64,000 bases of DNA from Agarivorans gilvus (GCF_001420915.1 NZ_CP013021.1:754001-818000), one strand, 5' to 3'. Positions 46,599-56,425 are shown, counted from the first letter of the stretch. A program made the numbers and translations. The notes: a model not told the origin generated them from the letters alone.

Positions 46599-49500
46599 TT
46601 CGCTTCTTTTCTAAGCACCCAACAGCAGCCAACTTACTGATGCTTAGCTTGCTGGTAATGGGGATTACCTCGCTGACCAAGATCAAGCGTGAAACCTTCC
46701 CAGAATTCGACCCTCCTTACATAATGGCAGGTGTGGTCTACCCCGGTGCGTCTCCACAAGAAGTGGAAGAGAGCATCTGTGTTCGCATGGAAGATGCTGT
46801 TGATGGCCTCGCCAATATCGAAGAAACCCGCTGTGAAGCCATTGAAGGCTCGGCAAGACTGATTCTCAAACTTAACGAGAAAGCCGATATCGGGCGAATG
46901 CTGGTCGATGTGCAAACCCAAATCAACTCGATTAATGATTTTCCTCAGGAGATAGAATCGCCTGTGGTACAGGAGCTAGACTGGAACGAACCAGTGGTAG
47001 ACGTCGCCATTACCGCAGATACCAGCTGGCCGGAGTTGAAAGCCTACGCGGAACAACTTAAGCGAACGTTAAAGCTAGACTATGAAGTTTCTCTGGTTGA
47101 TATCGCGGGATTTTCTGACCACCAGTTTCGCGTCGAATTAGACTCGCAAGCGACCCGCCAACTAGGCTTGAGCGTTGGCGATATTGCCACTCAAATTGGC
47201 CGCCAAAACATTAAATTACCCAGTGGTAATATTGAAACACCTGATAAAAACTTTCTGATCCGCTTCGATGAAAGACGCATTACCCCGCAGCAACTAGAAA
47301 CCATCGTCGTTGGCTCTGGACCCAATGGCTCACAAATCAGGCTCAAAGACATCGCCAGCATTAGCGACCGCTTCGAGTTAGATGAGCAAAAAGTGCTATT
47401 CGATGGCCATCCTTCCGCCCTACTCAAAGTCAGTAAGAACAAAGAAGATGATGCGCTAAGAATCAAGGAGCGGGTTGCCCAATTCGTTGAGCAACAACAA
47501 GCGATTGCCCCAGACGGCGTCAAACTCGAGCTCACCAACGACCTTTCATCGGTACTGTGGGATCGTTTAACCATGATGGTACGCAATGGTTGGCAAGGTA
47601 TCGTACTAGTGTTCGCTACCATGTGGCTGTTCTTTAGCCTGCGTTATTCATTCTGGGTGGCAGCCGGTTTACCAGTTGCTTTCCTCGGTGGCCTATTTCT
47701 AATGGCGCAGCTCGGGCTGTCGATCAACATTATGTCTTTGGTGGGCTTGCTGATGGCCATCGGGATCATGATGGACGATGCCATTGTGATTGCCGAGTCA
47801 ATCGCTGCCCACTTAGATAGAGGAGAGAATGTCGACAATGCTGTCATCAAAGGGGTGAATAAAGTGCTTCCTGGGGTGATTTCTTCTTTCTTAACTACCG
47901 TGTGTATTTTCGGCAGCTTACTGTTTTTGCAAGGCGAAATGGGCGCCGTGCTCAAAGCGGTTCCACAAGTGTTAATTCTTGTTCTAACGCTAAGCTTAGT
48001 TGAGGCTTTTTTGATTCTGCCCAACCATTTATCGCATTCGCTGCATAAACAGAAGAATGACAAACCAGCAGCCAGATTTAAAAAGAAACTACTGGAAGGT
48101 TTTGAGAACTTCCGTAATACCAGCCTGGTCAACGCAGTAGAGAAAGTGGTGGAATTTCGTTATGCCTTCCTCGGAGGAGTGTTAGCCCTACTGCTAATTT
48201 CGGTGGCCACCTTGGCCGGCGGCTTACTCAAGTTTCAACCCTTTCCCGAGCTGGACGGCGATATCGCCGAAGCGCGCATCATTTTGCCACCGGGCTCCTC
48301 ACTTTCGCAAACCGAGGCAGTGGTTGACAGAATTGTCGCGTCTGCTCAAAAACTAGACAAACAATGGACGCAAAATATTGAAAACGGTGTGCCACTCATT
48401 GAGCATATTACCAGTCAATTTAATGCTAATGCTGATGCTAATGAGTCGGGGCCACACATCGCCACGGTTCGACTCGATCTACTCGGTGCGGAGAGTCGCA
48501 ACACTGTGATTGATGATTTCATCGCAGCTTGGCGCCAAGATATAGGGGACTTGGCCGATCCCATTTCACTGGTCTTTAAACAGCCAACCATGGGGCCTGG
48601 TGGACGGGCCATTGAAATTCGCGCCAAGCATGATGATCTAGAGTCACTCAAAGCCGCGTCCATTGATATTCAGCAATATCTCAACGAATTCGACGGTGTG
48701 CATGGCGTGCTCGACGATATGCGTATGGGTAAGGAAGAGGTCTTAGTCAAACTTCGTCCCGGCGCGGAAACTTACGGCATTAACGGTCAATTGGTGGCTA
48801 ACCAGTTGCGGGCAGCCTTTTTTGGTCAGACCGCAGATGAAATTCAAGTTGGCGTTGAAAATATCTCGATAGAAGTGCGCCTCGATAAAGTGCAAGCGGG
48901 CGACCTACAACAACTGGCAAACTTCCCTATCATCATGGCGGATGGCAGTCAGCTCCCACTGGCCACTATTGCTACCTTAGATTTTCAGCGTAACTATGTT
49001 CGCATCCAGCGTATTGATGGTTTAAGAACCATTAGCGTGTTTGGTGATGTGGACAACAGCAAAGCCAACTCAACAGCTATCATCGCCCAGTTCCAACGCG
49101 AAGAAGCACCTAAACTGATGGCGAAATACCCAGGGCTACGTTTCGATTTTGAAGGCGAAGCCAAGGACGCCGCCGAAACCGGGGCCTCCATGGGCAAAGG
49201 CTTCCTACTTGGTTTGTTCGGCGTGTTTGCTATTCTCAGCTATCAGTTCCGCAGCTATCTGGAGCCCGTAGTAGTTATGCTCGCAATACCATTAGCCTTC
49301 ATTGGTGTGGTGTGGGGGCACATCTTGCTCGGCCACTCCCTGAGCATGCCCAGCATGATGGGCTTTGTCTCCCTAGCCGGCATCGTGGTCAACGATTCCA
49401 TCTTGCTGGTGCAATATATCCGCCATCACGTCGATGAAGGAGACAGTGTTCACGACTCGGTGGTTAAGGCAAGCCGAGAACGTTTCAGAGCAGTGTTTTT

Positions 49501-49696
49501 AACCTCAATGACCACGGCGGCGGGTTTACTGCCTTTACTTACAGAAACCAGCTTGCAAGCTCAAGTCATTCAGCCCTTGGTTATCTCAATTGTGTTCGGC
49601 ATCTTTGCCTCAACCTTGTTAGTGCTATTTATGATCCCAGCGGCCTATTCGGTTCTTGCAGACTTTGGATTGGTGCATAAACACGAGGAAATTTAA
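46595..49696 (+). CDS. RND efflux transporter permease
   Basis: Inner-membrane proton-driven pump of 1033 residues with twelve helices and two large periplasmic loops. MIRFFSKHPTAANLLMLSLL start, GIMMDDAIVIAESI with the paired Asp of the proton relay in TM4, and SLAGIVVNDSILLVQYI in the second half. HAE-1/AcrB-like subfamily; no outer-membrane channel gene is adjacent, so it likely borrows TolC. Substrates unknown. Confidence 0.94.
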   Translation: MIRFFSKHPTAANLLMLSLLVMGITSLTKIKRETFPEFDPPYIMAGVVYPGASPQEVEESICVRMEDAVDGLANIEETRCEAIEGSARLILKLNEKADIGRMLVDVQTQINSINDFPQEIESPVVQELDWNEPVVDVAITADTSWPELKAYAEQLKRTLKLDYEVSLVDIAGFSDHQFRVELDSQATRQLGLSVGDIATQIGRQNIKLPSGNIETPDKNFLIRFDERRITPQQLETIVVGSGPNGSQIRLKDIASISDRFELDEQKVLFDGHPSALLKVSKNKEDDALRIKERVAQFVEQQQAIAPDGVKLELTNDLSSVLWDRLTMMVRNGWQGIVLVFATMWLFFSLRYSFWVAAGLPVAFLGGLFLMAQLGLSINIMSLVGLLMAIGIMMDDAIVIAESIAAHLDRGENVDNAVIKGVNKVLPGVISSFLTTVCIFGSLLFLQGEMGAVLKAVPQVLILVLTLSLVEAFLILPNHLSHSLHKQKNDKPAARFKKKLLEGFENFRNTSLVNAVEKVVEFRYAFLGGVLALLLISVATLAGGLLKFQPFPELDGDIAEARIILPPGSSLSQTEAVVDRIVASAQKLDKQWTQNIENGVPLIEHITSQFNANADANESGPHIATVRLDLLGAESRNTVIDDFIAAWRQDIGDLADPISLVFKQPTMGPGGRAIEIRAKHDDLESLKAASIDIQQYLNEFDGVHGVLDDMRMGKEEVLVKLRPGAETYGINGQLVANQLRAAFFGQTADEIQVGVENISIEVRLDKVQAGDLQQLANFPIIMADGSQLPLATIATLDFQRNYVRIQRIDGLRTISVFGDVDNSKANSTAIIAQFQREEAPKLMAKYPGLRFDFEGEAKDAAETGASMGKGFLLGLFGVFAILSYQFRSYLEPVVVMLAIPLAFIGVVWGHILLGHSLSMPSMMGFVSLAGIVVNDSILLVQYIRHHVDEGDSVHDSVVKASRERFRAVFLTSMTTAAGLLPLLTETSLQAQVIQPLVISIVFGIFASTLLVLFMIPAAYSVLADFGLVHKHEEI

Positions 49697-49701
49697 TTTA
49701 G

Positions 49702-49727
49702 AAGCGGGTCTCACCGACCCGCTTGTA
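49702..49727 (+). terminator. Terminator of the RND operon
   Basis: Nine-base arms AAGCGGGTC and GACCCGCTT around a 5-base loop; only a short T-run follows. Confidence 0.65.
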
Positions 49728-50522
49728 CTGACTGGCTATTTAAGCTCATCGTGTTGGTTATGCTTAGCGAACAAGGGCTAACAACTTCTATAAGCGAGCC
49801 CGTACGTTCAAGGTGCGTATTTGTGTTGAGCATTTGCTTAGTGAAGTTGTATCTTCATACTTAAGAGTCACAAGTGGCAAGGCTTTTCTATGAGAGCATT
49901 CACTTCAACTTAAAAGAAGCGTACGCCGAAGATAATAACTATACATATAATATGCTTCGCAGAGTTAAAGCGAAATTCAACAGTTAGGCGAGATTAAGGA
50001 GACTGTGGATCCCAAACAAACAGCTAAGATAGCTTAAGGCAATGATGGAGTATTAAGAAAGATGATTTCAGCGAAGTGTGGCTTGCAATTGAAGTTGGCA
50101 TAACGGCCAACGAAACATCAATCAGTTAACTAACTTTTTGAATAAGAAGTTGACATAAGATTGCAGCTAAAGATGACATAATTCTATTTTTATCACTTTC
50201 AAACAAAATGGATGAAAGAAATTTACTTACAGCTCATCAGTGATAACTTTATTGTGTGAACCCACCGCCCTGCCAAAAAGGTATTTTGGTAATGGTGGTC
50301 AAGTAAAATAATGGTAATCCTCCTAACGCTTGCACACCGCACTAATAACTAGATATTTACGAATGCCTAGTTCAACCGTTGAAGCACGTTTTTGGACATT
50401 TCTGTTTCAGTGGCTTTACTAAATTAGCAAGCCATGAATAACTTCTAGTATGGAAAAAATCGGTTAACTCAGAACTCAATCTTGGTAGTAAAGGACGACT
50501 TTGCTGTATGAATTGATGGTAC
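49728..50522. other. Gene-poor 0.8-kb stretch at the start of the accessory region
   Basis: No credible complete gene. A plus-strand frame ending at 49987 reads FYESIHFNLKEAYAEDNN, protein-like but without a start, so it may be the tail of a lost gene. No tRNA, ffs or transposon end was recognised. Base composition is more A/T-rich than the his-RND side. Confidence 0.5.
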
Positions 50523-50840
50523 TTAGAGACTTGATAGTTTCATTAAAATAAGTCCCATAATAATCAGAACTGCTGCGATAACTCTCAAAGCGTTAACTGG
50601 TTCAGCTAGCCACAACACTCCAATAAGGAATGCACCGACAGAGCCAATACCTGTCCAAATTGTATACGCCATTCCAAGAGGTATAGAACGCATAGCAATC
50701 GCTAGTAACCAAAAACTTGCCATCATTGCAAAAATAGTTATGAGCGATGGAATAAGTCGAGTGAAACCGTAAGATTGCTTCATTGTGTAAGCCCATACAA
50801 TTTCAAGTAATCCAGCAATGAGAAGATAGAGCCAAGGCAT
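50523..50840 (-). CDS. SMR family exporter, SugE/Gdx type
   Basis: A 105-residue small multidrug resistance protein with four helices. Glu13-equivalent in LLEIVWAYTMKQ and the Gdx-subfamily motif YTIWTGIGSVGAF are present; the second distinguishes guanidinium exporters (Gdx, formerly SugE) from EmrE. Start set at the ATG 50840 behind GGAGGGG. A guanidine-II riboswitch lies in its leader, which supports guanidinium export. Confidence 0.9.
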   Translation of the reverse strand: MPWLYLLIAGLLEIVWAYTMKQSYGFTRLIPSLITIFAMMASFWLLAIAMRSIPLGMAYTIWTGIGSVGAFLIGVLWLAEPVNALRVIAAVLIIMGLILMKLSSL

Positions 50841-50862
50841 AGCCCCTCCAAATAATAACAGG

Positions 50863-50911
50863 GCTAGGTCGTCCCAGCAGCTCACTCCCAAAACGGGGGA
50901 AGTCGTCTTCC
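50863..50911 (-). ncRNA. Guanidine-II (mini-ykkC) riboswitch
   Basis: On the minus strand two hairpins with ACGA tetraloops stand in tandem: GGAAG-ACGA-CTTCC (50911-50898) and GCTGGG-ACGA-CCTAGC (50878-50863), joined by 19 nt. Twin ACGR hairpins are the definition of the guanidine-II class. The second ends 9 bp before the Shine-Dalgarno region of the SugE-like gene, implying control of translation. Confidence 0.85.
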
Positions 50912-50930
50912 AATACAGGTATGTTAAGAA

Positions 50931-51566
50931 CTACTTAACAATATCACCCGTCAAAATTTTCATTCCAGCAAAACCAAAAAAAGCAGCAAACGTGCATTCA
51001 AAAATGACTTTAGATTTTAGATAGATATTTCTCGCTCTATGATTCGAGAAAAGAACTGCGTAACCAAGAAAGACACTGGAACTCAACATTCCGACAGACA
51101 ATATCACCGCCACCAAATCAGAAACCTGCGCGGTTGCAGGAACGCCGATGGAATACAAGGAAGCGAAAAACAATATGGCTTTAGGGTTAGTCAGGTGGAT
51201 AAGTAGCCCTTTGAAATAGATATTAGACAGCGTTGTTGAATGACGTTGAGATAACGTCAACGTTGATGTCCCAAAGGCAGAGCGTAAAGATTTCAGCGAT
51301 AAATAAATCAAATAGGCAGCGCCACAATACCGCATGAATTCAAATATCCAAACATTTGAACTGAGTAGTGCAGCCAAACCAAATGCTGCACTACAAGACC
51401 AAAACAGCGAACCCGTGAGCACGCCACAGGCTAAGCCTAAGCCGTAAATTCGACCATGACTCATTGATGCACTAGCAATAGCTAATGTCGCAGGCCCAGG
51501 ACTCGCTATCGCAGCTAATGCTGCCACTAAGATTAGAGGGTAATTAATAGCATCCATTGCAATCAT
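50931..51566 (-). CDS. LysE-family amino-acid exporter
   Basis: A 211-residue membrane protein (about six helices) with the LysE/RhtB signature ASPGPATLAIASASMSHGRIYGLGLACG. The substrate is not evident. It follows the DapA-like gene and is only 20 bp upstream of the riboswitch of the SMR gene. ATGs at 51566 and 51557 compete for the start. Confidence 0.88.
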   Translation of the reverse strand: MIAMDAINYPLILVAALAAIASPGPATLAIASASMSHGRIYGLGLACGVLTGSLFWSCSAAFGLAALLSSNVWIFEFMRYCGAAYLIYLSLKSLRSAFGTSTLTLSQRHSTTLSNIYFKGLLIHLTNPKAILFFASLYSIGVPATAQVSDLVAVILSVGMLSSSVFLGYAVLFSNHRARNIYLKSKVIFECTFAAFFGFAGMKILTGDIVK

Positions 51567-51614
51567 CCTTAACGGTGTTATTGTGAGTTACAAACCAAAA
51601 AAAATGCCCTAACA

Positions 51615-52517
51615 TCATGATAATTCTAAACTATTAAGCAATAGTGCTAATTCTTTTCTTTCCTTTCCTTCTAATGCTCTAAGTGGCAACGGCAAACAAG
51701 GAGGCTTAACTAAGTTTTGAATCTCAGCCGCAGCAGCCACAACACGAAGGCTTCCTCCATTACGATGGAATAGTTCCCACATCGGAGTTAGTATTTTCGA
51801 TAGGCGAAAAGCTTCTTGTTTATCTCCTTCTCGCGCTGTTTTTGTGAGCGTTTTTGCCACTTCAGGGTATAAACCACCAATGACTGAATACCAAACCTCA
51901 CATCCAGCGTTTAATCCATATACAGCACAAGCATCACCACTAATACCTATGGTTACATGATCGGGAATTAAAGCACGGAGGCGGTTTACTCGATCTAAAG
52001 CGGCTTGAGGTTCCATCGGCACACCTGGGATTTTTATTGACCTGACATTGGGTAACTGAGCGATACGCCCGTGCAGTTCATCACTGAAATTAAAATGTGT
52101 CGTGCCAGGATTATCATAGACGCAAAGAGGAACGGATAGATTAGAAGTGACAACTTCATACAACTTATACACTTCATTTTCTTTCAACTGCTGGTATGAC
52201 ATTGGCGCTAATAACACTGCACATGCTCCTGCCGCTTGAGCGTCTTCGGCATTTAGGAGTACATCTCTTAGGTTTAAAGCACTAATACCAACCATGACAG
52301 GTATTTTTTCTGCGTGTTGAACCGCAATCTGCGCGACTCTTTTTCGTTCTTCTCTTGTGAGGTACGCATAGTTACCAGTCGACCCCAATACCCCAATAGA
52401 ATCCACCTCAGCATTAACCAAGCGCTGAATAAGACCTATAAAAGCTTTTTCATCAACAGAATCATCGTACATTGGTGTTAAGGGAAATGCAGATAGCCCA
52501 ACAAACATGAAATTCAC
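51615..52517 (-). CDS. Dihydrodipicolinate synthase/N-acetylneuraminate lyase family protein
   Basis: A 300-residue class I aldolase-like TIM barrel. Schiff-base Lys in VRSIKIPGV (about residue 165), Tyr in CVYDNPGTTHF, and the family GSTGNYAYLTREER motif near residue 45. Not the housekeeping dapA by context: it sits between two amino-acid exporters, suggesting an amino- or keto-acid aldolase of an unknown catabolic route. Confidence 0.87.
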   Translation of the reverse strand: MNFMFVGLSAFPLTPMYDDSVDEKAFIGLIQRLVNAEVDSIGVLGSTGNYAYLTREERKRVAQIAVQHAEKIPVMVGISALNLRDVLLNAEDAQAAGACAVLLAPMSYQQLKENEVYKLYEVVTSNLSVPLCVYDNPGTTHFNFSDELHGRIAQLPNVRSIKIPGVPMEPQAALDRVNRLRALIPDHVTIGISGDACAVYGLNAGCEVWYSVIGGLYPEVAKTLTKTAREGDKQEAFRLSKILTPMWELFHRNGGSLRVVAAAAEIQNLVKPPCLPLPLRALEGKERKELALLLNSLELS

Positions 52518-52566
52518 CTTCTAAAATAGAATTAACTTATTGAAAAAATGGCGTTATAACGACGTT

Positions 52567-53193
52567 CTATATGTATTGGCTTAGCAGAGGTGTTACCAGC
52601 TTCAATGCAATACCAAACATGATGCATGAAATCGCAGAATCTAACATTCGCCATGTTCTTGGCTTACTAAAGAGTGGGATCAACTTGTTAGCCAAATACA
52701 CCAAGCCATAGAACCATATCCCTGATGCAACCAGTGCCCCTATAACAAATAATAGTTTTTCATCAGGTTCCATTTGAGCAGTCACACCACCAAGGATCAC
52801 CACCGTATCCAGATAAACATGTGGATTTAAAAAAGTGATAGCCATCGCCATTAAAACGACTTTTAACCAACTCTGAGTAATGTCCGAATTTTCCAACTCT
52901 AGGTGACTTGAACCTGTCCAGGCTGATTTTGCAGATTGGTAGCCATACCAGAAAAGAAATACTACGCCGCCAAGAGTCAAAAGGTCTTTCCATAATGGTG
53001 CATTATAGAGCAGTGTCCCTATACCCAGTACACCAGTACTGATCAGTAGAATGTCACCAAGAAAGCAAATAGTAGCAACGGACAGTGCGTATTGCTTTTT
53101 TAATCCGCACTTTAATAGAAACGCATTTTGGCTACCGATTGCGACAATTAAACTTCCTGAAACAACGGCACCCGTTAACAAAGTATTTATCAC
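52567..53193 (-). CDS. ArgO/LysE-type amino-acid exporter
   Basis: Start set at GTG 53193, behind GAGG and giving the usual start INTLLTGAVVSGSLIVAIGSQ; an upstream TTG frame overlaps the neighbour and is rejected. The 208-residue protein is closest to ArgO (SQNAFLLKCGLKKQ; NPHVYLDTVVILG). It starts just after the stop of the B3/B4 gene. Arginine or lysine export is inferred from family. Confidence 0.87.
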   Translation of the reverse strand: MINTLLTGAVVSGSLIVAIGSQNAFLLKCGLKKQYALSVATICFLGDILLISTGVLGIGTLLYNAPLWKDLLTLGGVVFLFWYGYQSAKSAWTGSSHLELENSDITQSWLKVVLMAMAITFLNPHVYLDTVVILGGVTAQMEPDEKLLFVIGALVASGIWFYGLVYLANKLIPLFSKPRTWRMLDSAISCIMFGIALKLVTPLLSQYI

Positions 53194-53194
53194 A

Positions 53195-53899
53195 TCAAAC
53201 CTCAATCGATTTTGAAGCAAATACTAACGATTGTTCTATCACTGAATCAGGCATGATCACTTGCAAGTGCTTAATCATTTCTTGCCCCGCCTCCTGCAAG
53301 TGTTCTAGTGGCATTTCTGGCAAGCTTTCTAGAATAAACCACATGTTACGTGTGTCAGATTCAATTCGGGTTCTGACACCCTGCCTCCAGTTCCAACGAC
53401 GACAAGTAACGCCTACTTCATCGCGCCAAATTACTTCCCCAACATCAGGGTTTTCAATTGAAGCCTCACCATTTTTCATGGTGTCAAAGGATTCAGAGCC
53501 ATCTGCGATAGTGAGTGTTGGCGTTCCTTGATAACTGTCCATATCTTCACCACCAACGGGTATGGCGTATCGAATACTGATGGCATTATAAATATCTACA
53601 ATAGGGTCAATGCTCTGCATTCCTCCATCTTTCAATACTCGTTTTCGCAGTGCCGCAGCGGAGCAAGGAGTTCTATTTGGTTTAGCGCCAAATTGACGAA
53701 AAACATCGCCCCACGCATTGATGTGTGATTCTGCCCATGAATGGTCATTCTCAATGACCGAAGTACACGCTTCTTGCAGAACCTGTTTTGCGTACTCTGG
53801 GTTTTGAACTTCCGTTCCTTTAACGGATATGCTCAATGCTTTGAACTCTGGTGCAATATGGGAAATGCAAGCATCGATTGACGGCACTATAACAACCAT
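53195..53899 (-). CDS. B3/B4 (tRNA-synthetase-like) domain protein
   Basis: A 234-residue stand-alone B3/B4 domain, the fold used for editing in phenylalanyl-tRNA synthetase beta. VIENDHSWAESHINAWGDVFR, then NRTPCSAAALRKRVLKDGG and LVDIYNAISIRYAIPVGGED-type segments match the family. Possibly binds an amino acid or hydrolyses mischarged tRNA. First gene of this minus-strand cluster. Confidence 0.75.
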   Translation of the reverse strand: MVVIVPSIDACISHIAPEFKALSISVKGTEVQNPEYAKQVLQEACTSVIENDHSWAESHINAWGDVFRQFGAKPNRTPCSAAALRKRVLKDGGMQSIDPIVDIYNAISIRYAIPVGGEDMDSYQGTPTLTIADGSESFDTMKNGEASIENPDVGEVIWRDEVGVTCRRWNWRQGVRTRIESDTRNMWFILESLPEMPLEHLQEAGQEMIKHLQVIMPDSVIEQSLVFASKSIEV

Positions 53900-53944
53900 T
53901 AGATAATTCCTTCAGTGATTCATTTTTGTGCAAGATACATTACA

Positions 53945-54547
53945 ATGACTAAAAAAGTCAATATATCGACCGCTAGTGGTGCTGATGCTGATTTCATAAA
54001 TCAGGCTGTAGCAGCAAGGATCAAGGAACATAGAAAACATCTCAAACTGTCACTGGATGCCTTGTCAAAAAGAGCAGGCATCAGTAAAGGTATGTTAGTC
54101 GAAGTAGAGAAAGGTGCGGCTAACCCTAGCATTTCGACGTTGTGTAAACTGTCTGCTGCCCTTGGGATTTCGGTTGCCGATATTGTGAATGTTGCGAGTA
54201 ATCCAACCGTCAACGTCATTGATAAAGAGGACATTCCAACGCTTTGGACTGGCGAGTACGGTGGTAGCGCCAAACTGTTGGCAGGAACTAGCGGTCCCGA
54301 TATGATTGAATTATGGCGCTGGGAAATGAAGCCATCAGAAATTTTTGAATCATCAGGTCATCCACAAGGTACGTTTGAACTTTTTCATGTTGAGTCTGGA
54401 ATACTTACTTTGAATATTGATGGGCAAACCATAGAACTGCTTGAAGGTCAGTCCGCTATAGCTAAAACGGATGTGCCCCACAGCTACTCAAACCAAGCTG
54501 ATTCGGATTTAGTTTTCACGATGAGTGTTGCAGAGTTACATCGATAA
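53945..54547 (+). CDS. XRE-family regulator with cupin domain
   Basis: A 200-residue regulator: helix-turn-helix at about 20-75 (LSLDALSKRAGISKGMLVEVEKGAANPSI) followed by a C-terminal cupin (FELFHVESGILTLNIDG). Such proteins often sense small metabolites and control an adjacent exporter or catabolic operon. Start set at the ATG 53945; divergent from the B3/B4 gene with only 45 bp between them, so it probably controls that cluster. Confidence 0.88.
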   Translation: MTKKVNISTASGADADFINQAVAARIKEHRKHLKLSLDALSKRAGISKGMLVEVEKGAANPSISTLCKLSAALGISVADIVNVASNPTVNVIDKEDIPTLWTGEYGGSAKLLAGTSGPDMIELWRWEMKPSEIFESSGHPQGTFELFHVESGILTLNIDGQTIELLEGQSAIAKTDVPHSYSNQADSDLVFTMSVAELHR

Positions 54548-54641
54548 GCTCACTCATTTGGCGGCGAGTTCAAATAAGATTGATTAAGGCAAAGCCATAC
54601 TGAAATAGTTGGATTAGTACTAGCCCCAAGTAACAATGGGC

Positions 54642-54672
54642 ACAGGCTTTTCAGAAGAGAAGAAAAGCCTGT
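54642..54672. terminator. Hairpin beyond the recombinase gene
   Basis: Eleven-base perfect arms ACAGGCTTTTC and GAAAAGCCTGT with a 9-base loop, 12 bp past the recombinase stop. Could be a terminator; no strong T-run outside the stem. Confidence 0.5.
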
Positions 54673-54683
54673 ATCAGCGCTTA

Positions 54684-55280
54684 TCAGCAGTCTGTTTTCT
54701 CAGAGAGTCTCAGAGCGTCTTCTAGCTCAACGCCAAGGTACCGAATAGTGTTATCTAGCTTCGAATGCCCAAGTAAGATCTGTACCGCCCTAATGTTTTT
54801 TGTTCTGGCATAGATCAAAGTAGCTTTGGTGCGGCGCATGGAATGAGTACCATAGTAGTCCGCATTCAATCCAAGTTTTACAGCCCAATTCCTTATAATT
54901 GATCGGTAGTATGAGTAGCTGATAGGTTGCTCTTTGCGGCGGCAACTCGGGAATAAAAAACTGCTTGCCTCTAGGGATGCTGAAAAGATCCATCGGCTAA
55001 TGCTTTGTTGCGTTCTCGGAGTAATCTCATAGTGTACGTCAGTGCCCGTTTTCTGCTGAATACATTGAACCCTTTCATAGATAACTCCTTGCGAAGAAAC
55101 ATCGTATACGTGCAGCCTTAGTAAATCACTCGCTCTTAACTTGCTATCAATAGCTAGGTTCAGTAGCGCAAGCTGCATGAGGTTGTTTTCAATCTCCAAT
55201 CTAGTTCTGATCCGCCAGATTTCTTCAAGCTTAAATGGCCTTTTGATGCCACTGCATTTTCCGGAAGATAGCTTTCTCAT
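54684..55280 (-). CDS. Short tyrosine recombinase
   Basis: A 198-residue integrase consisting of little more than the catalytic domain. Catalytic residues in order: Arg49 in SKLRASDLLRL, Lys77, His146 and Arg149 in THSMRRTKA, His172 in LLGHSKLDN and Tyr181 in TIRYLG. No N-terminal SAM-like arm-binding domain, as in a known group of short integrases in marine gammaproteobacterial islands. Apparently intact. Confidence 0.85.
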   Translation of the reverse strand: MRKLSSGKCSGIKRPFKLEEIWRIRTRLEIENNLMQLALLNLAIDSKLRASDLLRLHVYDVSSQGVIYERVQCIQQKTGTDVHYEITPRTQQSISRWIFSASLEASSFLFPSCRRKEQPISYSYYRSIIRNWAVKLGLNADYYGTHSMRRTKATLIYARTKNIRAVQILLGHSKLDNTIRYLGVELEDALRLSEKTDC

Positions 55281-55421
55281 GATGACCTCCTCTCAAATGT
55301 TGCTGGTCAACATGAAGTTTGGCAGGCACATTTAGTAGGGGGTCAGGAGCAGCTGAAACATCGGTGGACAGAAACGACTTAGAGTCGGCAATCGAATTTG
55401 TATACTTCGGATAATTAGAAT

Positions 55422-55772
55422 TTGGGCACGTGCCTTGTAATGGTAAGGCCTGAGAACCCTAGCCACTTTCTAGGTTTTCAAGCAACCATTGTTTATTACC
55501 GTAACTCGAAATTGGACATCGAAGTATTAGCTGAACGTGCGAGGCGAGAATGGGGCTTAGGGCTTGGCCCCATTTCGAATATGGTTAAGCTTCTTGAAAA
55601 ATTGGGATGTATATTCATCAATCTAGTTGATGTGGATGAGCGAGTTGACGCCTTCTCTATCTACACAGGAAGACCCTTAATCGTAAAAAACACCGCCAAG
55701 CTAAGCCCTAGACGGCTTCGGTTCAACTTTACCCACGAGCTAGGTGTATTACTTCCACTCCTCCTCGCTTAA
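55422..55772 (+). pseudogene. Truncated ImmA/IrrE-like metallopeptidase
   Basis: A 116-residue frame with an ImmA/IrrE-type start (LDIEVLAERARREW) and RLRFNFTHELG, the family zinc motif HExxH cut off after HELG: the second His is absent and the rest of the protein is missing. A one-base shift would read YYFHSSS, but it stops soon after. The 5-prime part has a diverged second copy at 60186. Remnant, probably inactive. Confidence 0.6.
55443..55516 (+). repeat. Direct repeat, copy 1
   Basis: About 74 bp starting TAAGGCCTGAGAACCCTAGC and ending CGAAATTGGACA, roughly three quarters identical to 60186-60259 in the same orientation. It spans the start of the ImmA/IrrE-like frame. Confidence 0.75.
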
Positions 55773-55787
55773 ACCAACCCGTTCTGA

Positions 55788-56352
55788 CTAGCTAGATACT
55801 TTCTCTATAAAAACCTCATCCCAAAAATTTTGCCATTCCTCACTTAATCCAAACATTTTGTTTTTAGGATGCATATCTGCTCGCATTTGGAGCCAATCTT
55901 GTTCTTGTAGTTTCTTGCTTCTTAGAGCCCTAGAGACATTGTTTGGGTACTTTTTATTGTCTTCGCTTACTAAGTAATCGTTAATCACCTTTGTAAGATC
56001 TGCTCCGCTACAAAAGTCCTTACCTTCAATTTGCTTTAGTCGCAAAGCACAAAAAATCAGAGGGATATATTCAGTGCCACTGTGCTTTCCACTATCAAAG
56101 TCGTAGCTTAAACTTGCAATAAACTCCGAATGATCCTTGGTGTCGTCCTGAAAGTCATCTTCGTCAAAATTCATGCTAATTTGACGAGAAGCAGCTTGTT
56201 TGGCTGTGTTGCTAATACTTGTTAGGACACCGCTACCCTTTGAGCCAATCGCAAAGACTTCCTTCAGCCTTCTCTCTGTCAGTTGAAGCTCTGTAGAACA
56301 GCTCAAAAATGATTCAGAAAGTACCCTCTCAGTGTTTAGCTCATGATGCAAG
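55788..56352 (-). pseudogene. C-terminal part of the IS-interrupted nuclease-NTPase gene
   Basis: Codes for about 187 residues beginning LHHELNTERVL and ending DEVFIEKVSS. It has no start of its own: joining it to the fragment at 57615-59953 after removing the insertion sequence and one AAG duplication gives one uninterrupted frame (ESY-LHHEL). No domain recognised in this tail; it is helical and charged with an acidic DEDDFQDD patch. Confidence 0.85.
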
Positions 56353-56425
56353 TGTAGTGGCATAGTGAATTTGGCCACCTGATTAGAGGTGATAGACTCA
56401 CCTCAGAGACAAAACAGGTGAACTA

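Noticed and set aside
50090..50345. Integron attC-like TAACG segments
   Set aside because: No paired 7-bp core sites, no repeated copies and no integron integrase; the short matches are expected by chance.
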